Source: a virus
IMG/VR virus record: IMGVR_UViG_3300021963_004264
Coordinates: 1-64,000 of that record
DNA length: 64,000 nt
Reading direction: 5' to 3' (one strand)
Positions 8,597 through 15,743 of this stretch are shown in pieces. A model generated the notes under the pieces. It saw nothing but the letters and a program-made list of their open reading frames with translations, did no database searches and was not told where the DNA came from. How positions within the stretch are numbered: position 1 is the first letter of the stretch; each line of letters starts with the position of its first letter. The position numbers and the translations under genes were made by a program.

Positions 8597-8785
8597 ATGA
8601 CCGAGACACACTTAAAATTGAAAGCTCTTTTCGAAGAGTATGTTAAAGAATCAGATGCATTTGAAGTCAAGGGCGTTAAGGCCGCGGCGGCTCGTGCTCG
8701 TAAGGCACTAGGCGAAATTGGCAAGTTGTCAAAGGTTCGTCGCGCCGAGATTCAAGACAAGAAGAATGCTGCCAGCGCAGCCTAA
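8597..8785 (+). CDS. Histone H1-like small DNA-binding protein
   Basis: Sixty-two residues, lysine/arginine and alanine rich. The pattern FEVKGVKAAAARARKALGEI followed by RAEIQDKKN closely resembles bacterial and chlamydial Hc1/histone-H1-like proteins (typical form: KGNKAAGTRxRKALxEI, then RKEIQxKKN). Such proteins bind and compact DNA. In a phage it could coat or remodel host or phage DNA. TAGGAG just upstream supports the ATG. It is followed 11 bp later by the BI-1 family gene, with which it is probably co-transcribed. Confidence 0.7.
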   Translation: MTETHLKLKALFEEYVKESDAFEVKGVKAAAARARKALGEIGKLSKVRRAEIQDKKNAASAA

Positions 8786-8796
8786 GGAGAAGTATA

Positions 8797-9474
8797 ATGT
8801 CGTTTGATACAACCATTAAGACAGCTAGTGATATTAATCTTGCTATGGCTCGTGTGTACAACAATATGTTTTTTGCCGTGCTTACCAGCATGGTAGTAAG
8901 CTACTTTGTTGGTACATCACCTGACCTATTGCAATTTTTCTTTACTGGTATTACCAAGTGGATTGTAATTTTTGCACCGCTAGCATTTATCTTTGCTGTA
9001 CCAGTACTGCTTAACTCAGGTATTGGTCGCTCAGGTAAGCTACTAGTATTGCATAGCTTTGCGGCCTTGATGGGTTTGAGCTTTGCAACTATCTTTGCTG
9101 TGTACGCTATGGGCAGTATTTTTAGTGCTTTTATGGGTGCCGCTGTACTATTTGGTACAATGAGCGTGTACGGTTATTTTACAAAAACTAACCTAGATAG
9201 TATGGGCAAATTTATGTTTGTAGGACTAATTGCAATTATTATTGTAAGTCTTATTAATATCTTTATTGGTAGCACACTTATACAAATGGTTGTAAGTGCA
9301 TTAGCTATCATCATCTTCCTGGGTTTAACTGCATACGATACTCAAAAGATCCGTGAGCAGATTATGTACAGTAACTTTGATGATAGTGCTGAAATTTCAG
9401 GTGCATTAACGTTGTACTTGGATTTCATTAACCTATTCCTTAACTTACTAAATCTTTTTGGTGATAGGAAGTAA
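8797..9474 (+). CDS. Bax inhibitor-1/YccA-family membrane protein
   Basis: A 225-residue integral membrane protein with about seven hydrophobic segments and the family look of BI-1/YccA/UPF0005: an N-terminal charged helix (MARVYNNMFFAVLTSM), a middle helix SGKLLVLHSFAALMGLSFA, and the C-terminal signature FLGLTAYDTQKIREQ, in which the conserved aspartate pair region is seen. YccA in E. coli interacts with and is degraded by the FtsH protease, and eukaryotic BI-1 affects calcium leak and cell death. A phage copy could protect phage membrane or regulatory proteins from FtsH; that is inference. AAGGAG lies before the ATG. Confidence 0.88.
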   Translation: MSFDTTIKTASDINLAMARVYNNMFFAVLTSMVVSYFVGTSPDLLQFFFTGITKWIVIFAPLAFIFAVPVLLNSGIGRSGKLLVLHSFAALMGLSFATIFAVYAMGSIFSAFMGAAVLFGTMSVYGYFTKTNLDSMGKFMFVGLIAIIIVSLINIFIGSTLIQMVVSALAIIIFLGLTAYDTQKIREQIMYSNFDDSAEISGALTLYLDFINLFLNLLNLFGDRK

Positions 9475-9475
9475 A

Positions 9476-9652
9476 ATGAGTACAGCACCAGATAACAGTG
9501 CTGACGACAAAGCAGTAGTCCCTCAACCTGAAAAAGTTGATAGGGCTACTGCTGATAGTCTAAATAACTATGCACAGAGTTTAAATGATCCTATTACACA
9601 CGTAGTAGATTATGGCAATCTTGAACTTGAAGATAGCAAAAAGAAAAAGTAA
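9476..9652 (+). CDS. Hypothetical small protein
   Basis: Fifty-eight residues from the ATG at 9476, one base after the previous stop codon; an in-frame upstream extension inside the BI-1 gene looks wrong. Hydrophilic, with a lysine-rich C-terminus (DSKKKK). No motif recognised. It lies between the BI-1 gene and a glycosyltransferase gene with 1-2 bp gaps. Confidence 0.55.
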   Translation: MSTAPDNSADDKAVVPQPEKVDRATADSLNNYAQSLNDPITHVVDYGNLELEDSKKKK

Positions 9653-9654
9653 AA

Positions 9655-10737
9655 ATGAAAATATTTCTAGTAGAATTAGAACCAGTTGAAACTCGATATA
9701 CTGCTCAGTGGAAGAAATTTCTACCTGAGCAACTTTGTTCTGCAGGGTTTGATGTTGAGATTATTGCAGGGCCGGCGGATGCGCCGCAAGATACAACGCC
9801 AGGCGCATTTTTGAATTTTAGCGGTACTAACTATTGGAAGAGTGAACAACTTAAAACAATTTCTAAGATGTTTGCCGAAGGTAAGGTCAATGATGGTGAC
9901 TACTTCCTTTACACTGATGCTTGGAATCCAACTGTGTTACAGCTCAAGTATATGGCTGAACTACTAGGTGTTAAGATTAAGATCGGTGGTATGTGGCATG
10001 CCGGCAGTTATGATCCTGCAGACTTTTTAGGTAGATTGATTGGCAAAGCACCTTGGGTGCGTCATGCAGAAATGAGTATGTATGAATGCTTCGACGATAA
10101 TTTTTATGCCACAGATTTCCATATTGATATGTTTACAAATACATTCTGGAACGATGATAGAGATATCGATAGACAACTACTGCACAAGATTCGTAGAGTT
10201 GGTTGGCCTATGGAGTACTTAGAGCACAGTTTAGATGCTTATAAGAATTTAGAAAAGAAAAACTTAATTCTTTTTCCACATAGACTTGCGCCAGAAAAAC
10301 AAGTTGAAATTTTTGAAGATTTAGCAAAACATTTACCGCAGTATGATTTTGTTATTTGTCAAAATAAGAAATTAACAAAGCATGAATATCATACTTTACT
10401 AGGGCAGTCAAAGATGGTATTCTCTGCCAACTTGCAAGAAACATTAGGTATTAGTTGGTATGAGGGGGTGCTTGTAGATGCTATTCCTTTGATACCGGAT
10501 AGATTAAGTTACAGTGAAATGGCTATCGACAGTTTTAAATATCCGGCTGATTGGACTACAAATTACGAATCTTATTTAGAAAATAGAGAACATATTATTA
10601 ATAAAATTATTCAACTAATGGATAATTACGATAGTTTAAAAAATGATTTAACAACACAAAGAGAGAAATTATCTAATGACTTCTTTAGTGGAAATGCGCT
10701 TTACGAAGTCTTAAGGAGTAGGCAACATGGCAAATAA
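9655..10737 (+). CDS. GT-B fold glycosyltransferase-like protein
   Basis: A 360-residue protein with a two-domain GT-B look. The second half starts LILFPHRLAPEKQVEIFEDL, the usual hinge and nucleotide-sugar domain opening of GT4-like enzymes, and contains LQETLGISWYEG (about 260-272), a version of the E-x7-E donor-binding motif. The N-terminal half has DGDYFLYTDAWNP and IGGMWHAGSYDP, probably the acceptor domain. Donor and acceptor are unknown. It overlaps the epimerase gene by 11 bp, so the two are likely made together, the epimerase perhaps supplying the donor. Confidence 0.75.
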   Translation: MKIFLVELEPVETRYTAQWKKFLPEQLCSAGFDVEIIAGPADAPQDTTPGAFLNFSGTNYWKSEQLKTISKMFAEGKVNDGDYFLYTDAWNPTVLQLKYMAELLGVKIKIGGMWHAGSYDPADFLGRLIGKAPWVRHAEMSMYECFDDNFYATDFHIDMFTNTFWNDDRDIDRQLLHKIRRVGWPMEYLEHSLDAYKNLEKKNLILFPHRLAPEKQVEIFEDLAKHLPQYDFVICQNKKLTKHEYHTLLGQSKMVFSANLQETLGISWYEGVLVDAIPLIPDRLSYSEMAIDSFKYPADWTTNYESYLENREHIINKIIQLMDNYDSLKNDLTTQREKLSNDFFSGNALYEVLRSRQHGK

Positions 10738-11707
10738 AGAAACACAAAAAACAGTACTAGTTACAGGCGGCAGCGGATTTGTAGGCGGCATGGTATGTCG
10801 TTTGCTTGTTGATGCAGGTCATAATGTTATCAACGTTGATAGACGTAAAAAAGATATCGATGGTGTAACACAATATCCGTTTGATATTGATAATCATCAA
10901 TTAAAGGGTGTTATTCAATTAACTAAACCTGATACTATTATGCACTTTGCCGCTGATCATGAAGTTGCAAGAAGCGTTGAAGATCCAGGTACATACTATT
11001 GGAACAATGTTGCTAACACAATTGCGTTACTTAACCAAGCTGTTAAGGCTGGAGTAAAGAATTTCGTATTCAGTAGTAGTAGCACAGTTTATGGGTTGGT
11101 TGATGTATTCCCAACTCCAGAACCCACAGATAGAGATCCTGTTTCTCCATATGGTAAAACAAAGAAGATGGTAGAAGACATTCTTGTTGATTATCATAAA
11201 GCATATGGATTAAATTTTGCGGCTTTGAGGTACTTTAACGCCGCAGGTGCTGATCCATCTCTTAAACACGGCTATACACAAGATCCTGCCTCACACCTAG
11301 TACCTATCTTAGCTAGAGCCGCAATTGATAATTCAAAAGTACAAATTTTTGGCGATGATTATCCTACTAACGACGGTACCGCTGAACGAGATTACACCCA
11401 TGTATTTGATATTGCTACAGCACATTTGTCTGCTATGAATTATTTGCAAGATGGTGGCGACAGCGGAGCATTTAACATAGGCGCCGGCAATAGTGCATCT
11501 GTATTAGAAGTTGTTAATACATTTAATGCTGTTAACAATACTGATATTAAGTATGAGGTTGTGTCACGCAGACCGGGAGATGTTGCTAAAACATATGCTG
11601 ATATTACTAAAGCATCTGCGGCATTTGGTTGGTCGCCAATTTATAAATTAGATGACATCGTTAAACATTCGTATGAATGGGAAAAGAAAGTTCAAAAGGT
11701 CAAATAA
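10727..11707 (+). CDS. galE: UDP-glucose 4-epimerase-like extended SDR
   Basis: A 326-residue extended short-chain dehydrogenase. TGGSGFVG (13-20) binds NAD, FSSSSTVYG (115-123) holds the catalytic serine/threonine, and Y142-K146 (PYGKTKK) is the YxxxK pair. RYFNAAGADP, HLVPILARAA and DYTHVFDIA are typical of GalE, which interconverts UDP-glucose and UDP-galactose through a 4-keto intermediate. The length is close to bacterial GalE (about 338). Closely related UDP-sugar epimerases (UDP-GlcNAc or UDP-glucuronate) cannot be excluded, and a UDP-glucose dehydrogenase is also encoded at 44963-46246. Confidence 0.88.
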   Translation: MANKETQKTVLVTGGSGFVGGMVCRLLVDAGHNVINVDRRKKDIDGVTQYPFDIDNHQLKGVIQLTKPDTIMHFAADHEVARSVEDPGTYYWNNVANTIALLNQAVKAGVKNFVFSSSSTVYGLVDVFPTPEPTDRDPVSPYGKTKKMVEDILVDYHKAYGLNFAALRYFNAAGADPSLKHGYTQDPASHLVPILARAAIDNSKVQIFGDDYPTNDGTAERDYTHVFDIATAHLSAMNYLQDGGDSGAFNIGAGNSASVLEVVNTFNAVNNTDIKYEVVSRRPGDVAKTYADITKASAAFGWSPIYKLDDIVKHSYEWEKKVQKVK

Positions 11708-12166
11708 ATGCAAAAGTACGAATACCTTTCACACGAAGATATGAATGGTTATTATGCTGATGTAATTCGCAAACTAGCCAAAGACAATATAAAGCCGGAT
11801 GTAGTGTTTGCTCCTATGCGCGGCGGCGCCGATTTTGGAATTAAAGTAAGTAATTACTACGACATTCCATTTGAATCTATACAGTGGCAGACACGCAGTG
11901 GCAATGAACGTAATGTAGAACAGCTACAGTACCTATTCAAAAAATATGATCAACAGTGTATTTTAATTGTCGACGATATTTGTGATTCTGGTGCTACACT
12001 AAAAGAAATAGCAGAAGTAGCATTAACAATGGATCAAACAAATTTAATTTTTGCTGTTGCTATTGAAAACCTAGAAAGCCCATTTAGCTGTGATTACTCG
12101 TCTAGAGAAATTAGTCGTACAGAAGATACACAATGGTTCATTTTTCCATGGGAAAAATGGTGGTAA
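11708..12166 (+). CDS. Phosphoribosyltransferase-domain protein
   Basis: A 152-residue type I phosphoribosyltransferase. The PRPP-binding loop is ILIVDDICDSGATL (85-98), and VVFAPMRGGADFGIKVSNY forms the first strand-loop region. The family moves phosphoribose to or from purine or pyrimidine bases; the hood region that fixes substrate is too short here to call. It starts one base after the epimerase gene. A role in nucleotide salvage, or in converting a modified base to a nucleotide, would suit a phage with base modification, but that is inference. Confidence 0.82.
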   Translation: MQKYEYLSHEDMNGYYADVIRKLAKDNIKPDVVFAPMRGGADFGIKVSNYYDIPFESIQWQTRSGNERNVEQLQYLFKKYDQQCILIVDDICDSGATLKEIAEVALTMDQTNLIFAVAIENLESPFSCDYSSREISRTEDTQWFIFPWEKWW

Positions 12167-12190
12167 ATTTTATTGTTTGCCTAAATAACA

Positions 12191-12219
12191 TTGACAAAAC
12201 ATATTTTTGTCTATATAAT
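12191..12219 (+). promoter_or_regulatory. Perfect sigma-70-like promoter before folE
   Basis: TTGACA (12191-12196) and TATAAT (12214-12219) with the ideal 17-bp spacer. This is the best promoter in the window and lies 42 bp before the folE start codon. Confidence 0.85.
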
Positions 12220-12261
12220 TAACTTACTAGACATCCACGTCTATAACTCGGAGATTTTAAC

Positions 12262-13071
12262 TTGACACAAAAATTTAAACTTGATAATTTAATAAACGGA
12301 GATCAAAGAGAACCGTTTAGGATAGACGAGCATGTTACATTAGAAAAAGGCGCCGGCGATATGAGCGATAAAAATTACGATGAAGGCTATCTAGCAGATG
12401 CTATTCGCTTTAAAATGAGGCGCGATAACAAACGTTTCTGGGCAGGTGACAATGTCTCAGATTATGTTACAGAAGATATTAAGCATAAACTAATTGACGA
12501 AGCTACTGAAGCTTTCGAGTTAGTATTAGATCGATTACTTATTGACCGTGATACCGATCCTAACAGTAAGGGTACTGCTCGTCGATTAGCTAAAATGTAC
12601 TTTAATGAAATAATGGCAGGAAGATATGAACCAGCACCAGACGCAACAGCGTTTCCAAATGACTCGGCGGACCGTTACGAAGGTATGCTGGTTGTTCGCA
12701 GTGAGCTTCGCAGTATGTGTAGCCATCATCACCAACCCGTTACTGGCGTTGCTTATATTGGTATTATTGCCGCCGAGAAACTTATCGGCCTCAGCAAGTA
12801 CACCCGTATCGCCCAGTGGTGCGCTAGACGTGGAACTCTCCAGGAGGAACTTGCTAATGACATTGCTAGGGAAATCGAAAAGGCCACCGGAGCAAAAAAC
12901 TTAGGTGTATATATTCAAGCAACACACGGTTGTTGTGAGAACCGAGGTATTATGGCACACAGTAGTTTAACACAGACTACTGTGCTTAAAGGTTCCTTCA
13001 AAGAAGATCCCGGCGCAAAGAAAGAGTTCTTTGACAACATTAAACTACAACAAGAATTTGCGCCAAGGTAA
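12262..13071 (+). CDS. folE: GTP cyclohydrolase I
   Basis: A 269-residue enzyme converting GTP to dihydroneopterin triphosphate, the entry step to folate and to queuosine/7-deazaguanine synthesis. The core is plain: RSMCSHHHQP (C153, H155/H156, zinc and catalysis), GLSKYTRIAQW, and THGCCENRG (H222, C224). The N-terminal 45 residues are an extra leader relative to the roughly 220-residue enzymes. The start is probably TTG at 12262, 9 bp after GGAG; the next in-frame ATG at 12361 would still leave the whole domain. Bases 12650-12900 look more GC-rich than the ends of the gene. With QueE and the DpdA-like gene it indicates 7-deazaguanine synthesis. Confidence 0.95.
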   Translation: MTQKFKLDNLINGDQREPFRIDEHVTLEKGAGDMSDKNYDEGYLADAIRFKMRRDNKRFWAGDNVSDYVTEDIKHKLIDEATEAFELVLDRLLIDRDTDPNSKGTARRLAKMYFNEIMAGRYEPAPDATAFPNDSADRYEGMLVVRSELRSMCSHHHQPVTGVAYIGIIAAEKLIGLSKYTRIAQWCARRGTLQEELANDIAREIEKATGAKNLGVYIQATHGCCENRGIMAHSSLTQTTVLKGSFKEDPGAKKEFFDNIKLQQEFAPR

Positions 13072-13074
13072 GTT

Positions 13075-13614
13075 ATGATTAAAACTAAAGGACCACATAA
13101 CATCCACGTTATTGATAGAAATAACGTACCTATATCAGAAGTATGTGATTCAGTAGCTGATCATAAATCTATTGATTGGATTAAGAATAGATTTTTAGTT
13201 ACTGATGACGAAGTGTTTGAATGCCTTGACACATATGTTGATCTAACAGACAAAACACCATTTGTAATTAAGTTAAATTGTACTGCTGATCCCAACGGCT
13301 CAGATATTTACGGCATTGAGACAACTGAAATTAATGATAAAATGTATTTCAGTATATTAAACTATGGCCGTATATTTTTTGAAGCTGACTGTTTGCAAGA
13401 ACTGTTTACTTATTCTTTAAACTTAATTATTATCGAAGCAGTCCTAGATTTGAAGGATAGTACAGATAATGATCCTATGAGTATGCATAGTGTTGTATTA
13501 GATGCTTTTAGAGATTCATATGGTAACATCGATTCATCTAACATTACACATATTCTTGAGCAGTTAGATCATCAATCTTTAATGAGACAAATGAAACATG
13601 CAAAAACCAATTAA
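13075..13614 (+). CDS. Hypothetical protein between folE and queE
   Basis: A 179-residue soluble acidic protein that I do not recognise. It has no histidine pattern for QueD and no P-loop (SGGxDS) for QueC, so it does not fill either gap by motif. Mixed alpha/beta composition. It starts 3 bp after folE and overlaps queE by 17 bp, so it is translated with them and may belong to the same pathway. Confidence 0.65.
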   Translation: MIKTKGPHNIHVIDRNNVPISEVCDSVADHKSIDWIKNRFLVTDDEVFECLDTYVDLTDKTPFVIKLNCTADPNGSDIYGIETTEINDKMYFSILNYGRIFFEADCLQELFTYSLNLIIIEAVLDLKDSTDNDPMSMHSVVLDAFRDSYGNIDSSNITHILEQLDHQSLMRQMKHAKTN

Positions 13615-14488
13615 ATACAGCGAACTATTCTATAGTGCTCAAGGCGAAGGAAAATATGTAGGTATTCCTAGTCTTTGGCTAAGATTTTTCCTTTGCAATT
13701 TACAGTGTAACGGGTTCGGTCAATGCGATCCAACAAATCCTGATACATATGAATTGCCGTTTGAAACAGTTGATATTAGCAATATCAAACGTGTTGAGGA
13801 TTTGCCTGTTTTTGAAAAGGGATGCGATAGCAGTTATACTTGGAGTAAACGCTACAGCCACCTTATTACAGAGCGTAGTGTCGAAGAAACTGTTGATAAT
13901 CTAACAGCACTATTACCAAACGGGACCTTTCAACATCCTAAGAGTTCTCAATGGGCGCATATGGTGTTTACTGGTGGCGAGCCTATGCTTAAGAAGTCTC
14001 AGGAAGGCATGATTGCTATTCTCAATGAGTTTGGTCGTAGACTTAACATGCCTAAGAATATCACAGTTGAAACTAATGGCACACAACCACTTACACCTGA
14101 ATTAGAACAGTTTATCACTGAATACTTTTGGAAGTATGGTGGAGATTGGTACTGGAGCGTAAGTCCTAAACTCTGGAGTACAGCAGGCGAGAAGCACAAC
14201 AGGGCTATCAAGCCAGATGTTCTTGCCTCATATGATCGTGTATCAAAGCACGGACAATTAAAGTTTGTTGTAAATGGTAGCAAGGAGAGCTGGCGGGAAG
14301 TAGAAGAAAATACGAAAATATTTCGTGATGCAGGCTGTAACTTTCCAGTATGGATTATGGGTGTTGGTGGTACGTTAGAAGGCCTCAAAATTACAGAAGC
14401 CATGATTGCAGACGAAGCAATACAGCGTGGGTATAACTATACAAGTCGTGTACATGTACACATTTATGGTAATGCAATTGGAAAATAA
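13598..14488 (+). CDS. queE: 7-carboxy-7-deazaguanine synthase (QueE), radical SAM
   Basis: A 296-residue radical-SAM enzyme of the QueE type, which contracts carboxytetrahydropterin to 7-carboxy-7-deazaguanine. YSAQGEGKYVGIPSLWLRF is the family N-terminus, TGGEPML binds SAM, and VETNGTQPL and SPKLW follow as in QueE. The cluster region is unusual: C33-x3-C37 is followed by C43 and then a long insert before GCDSSYTW (C76), which corresponds to the usual third-cysteine segment (WCDTxYxW). The third ligand is therefore C43 or, more likely, C76 with an insert of about 35 residues. The protein is longer than typical QueE (210-230). Its last bases overlap the next gene. Confidence 0.92.
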   Translation: MQKPIKYSELFYSAQGEGKYVGIPSLWLRFFLCNLQCNGFGQCDPTNPDTYELPFETVDISNIKRVEDLPVFEKGCDSSYTWSKRYSHLITERSVEETVDNLTALLPNGTFQHPKSSQWAHMVFTGGEPMLKKSQEGMIAILNEFGRRLNMPKNITVETNGTQPLTPELEQFITEYFWKYGGDWYWSVSPKLWSTAGEKHNRAIKPDVLASYDRVSKHGQLKFVVNGSKESWREVEENTKIFRDAGCNFPVWIMGVGGTLEGLKITEAMIADEAIQRGYNYTSRVHVHIYGNAIGK

Positions 14489-15050
14489 ACAATATAAAGT
14501 TTTTGAAAATTTATTTTCTAGTAATACTCTTAATATAATAGAGTCTTACGCTAAATTGCTACCAGGTGATAAAAGTAGCTACAATGTATGGCCTTCGGAA
14601 GCAACAAATAATAATACAGCGCCAGAATGTTTTACATGCGATATTTTAGGTAAAGATAGATTAGAAATTATCAATGAATTATATAATAATTCTACATTAC
14701 CATGCTATAAAAAAAGTTGGTTAAAAGATTGCGATATTGCAGTTCAAAAATTACCTATAGGCGGATATATACCTAAGCATACAGATCATTGTATTTTTAG
14801 CTTAACAGTATTTTTGTCAGCGCCGGTTGGCGGAGAGTTTGTTTGGTGGGACGAAAGCAATAACGAGCATGTTGTTACTCCTAAAGTTAACAATGCAGTA
14901 ATTGCATGTTATGAAAATTTTATTAGGGGTGCAAGTCACGAAGTTCGAAAAGTTAAGGATGATGTAAGATTTACATTGCAACTTTTTGTGTTTGATAAAA
15001 AAGAAAGAACAGCAGATAAATCTGTTGTTTGGGATATAGAGGAATCATAA
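14472..15050 (+). CDS. 2-oxoglutarate/Fe(II) oxygenase-like protein
   Basis: A 192-residue protein with a double-stranded beta-helix oxygenase pattern: HTD (H103, D105), a distal histidine in GASHEV (H156) and an arginine for 2-oxoglutarate in VRFTLQLF (R166). It resembles prolyl-hydroxylase-type phage enzymes. I use the ATG at 14472, inside the end of queE (17-bp overlap); the frame is open further upstream but would lie mostly inside queE. The substrate is unknown; protein or modified-base hydroxylation are both possible. Confidence 0.75.
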   Translation: MQLENKQYKVFENLFSSNTLNIIESYAKLLPGDKSSYNVWPSEATNNNTAPECFTCDILGKDRLEIINELYNNSTLPCYKKSWLKDCDIAVQKLPIGGYIPKHTDHCIFSLTVFLSAPVGGEFVWWDESNNEHVVTPKVNNAVIACYENFIRGASHEVRKVKDDVRFTLQLFVFDKKERTADKSVVWDIEES

Positions 15051-15052
15051 AA

Positions 15053-15541
15053 ATGAAAATACCATTTTGGATGCTACCTGCTAGTTGGGGGCTAAAAGGA
15101 AAAACTAGAGAAATTGCCGAAGCTGAATATTATCACGAAGGGCAAGAACTTGAGGAAAAACTAGCAGAAATTAATGCTACTACACCTGAAGAAAAAGAAA
15201 TTGCTAAATTAGCAGTTAAGCTCAAACATGAAGAAATTAGTCAAGATGCTTATGATAAAGCAGTTGCAACAATTAAAAAAGAACCTTGGGTTAATGTAGT
15301 TAAAATGGGTGTAAATCCAACTAATGTTACTCAAGGATTCTTTGAACTTGATTGGAACGAAGAATTTATTGTTATGCTACAAGAAGCAGGCATTGAAGGT
15401 ATGAGTGATGAAGAAATCGTTAACAAATGGTTCAACGGTGTATGCAAAACTGTACTACTGCAAGAAAAAGCAGATTTAGATTTTGGATTGGAAGAGGCGG
15501 CTCGAGAAGATGTCCAGTACACAAGAAAGAGCCAAGATTAA
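15053..15541 (+). CDS. Hypothetical protein
   Basis: A 162-residue protein from the ATG at 15053. The N-terminus (MKIPFWMLPASWGLKGKTRE) is followed by charged helices, including the stretch KLKHEEISQDAYDKAVATIK. I recognise no catalytic motif. It overlaps the next gene by 32 bp. The opening and charged helices are reminiscent of other hypothetical proteins of marine T4-like phages, an impression I cannot check. Confidence 0.65.
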   Translation: MKIPFWMLPASWGLKGKTREIAEAEYYHEGQELEEKLAEINATTPEEKEIAKLAVKLKHEEISQDAYDKAVATIKKEPWVNVVKMGVNPTNVTQGFFELDWNEEFIVMLQEAGIEGMSDEEIVNKWFNGVCKTVLLQEKADLDFGLEEAAREDVQYTRKSQD

Positions 15542-15743
15542 ATTGGCACACCTCATGGCAGAGGTGCAACCAATTATTGATAAACATATCTCCGATTTAA
15601 GTTCTCCGGAGATAGATTATATCTTGACAAATTATCGAAAGTATCTTAAAATAGACATAGAGAGAGACTTAGAAAAGGCAAGAACTACTAAGTTAACTTC
15701 AAGTCCGTTAGATGATATTTTAAATGGTGAGATAAATGGCTAA
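15510..15743 (+). CDS. Hypothetical small helical protein
   Basis: Seventy-seven residues from the ATG at 15510 (MSSTQERAKIKLAHLM); an in-frame start at 15483 inside the previous gene is less likely. Highly charged and helical, with no motif seen. It overlaps the exonuclease gene by 8 bp, suggesting coupled translation. Confidence 0.55.
   Translation: MSSTQERAKIKLAHLMAEVQPIIDKHISDLSSPEIDYILTNYRKYLKIDIERDLEKARTTKLTSSPLDDILNGEING

Noticed and set aside
9458-9475. Upstream start for the small gene at 9476
   Set aside because: It overlaps the BI-1 gene's end without a signal; ATG 9476 is one base after the stop.
13075-13614. Reading the gene between folE and queE as QueD
   Set aside because: No HxH zinc histidines, no PTPS-like motif.
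15624-15652. TTGACA and TTAAAA inside the gene at 15510
   Set aside because: The site is within coding sequence and the -10 is poor; the exonuclease gene is probably translated from the upstream transcript.
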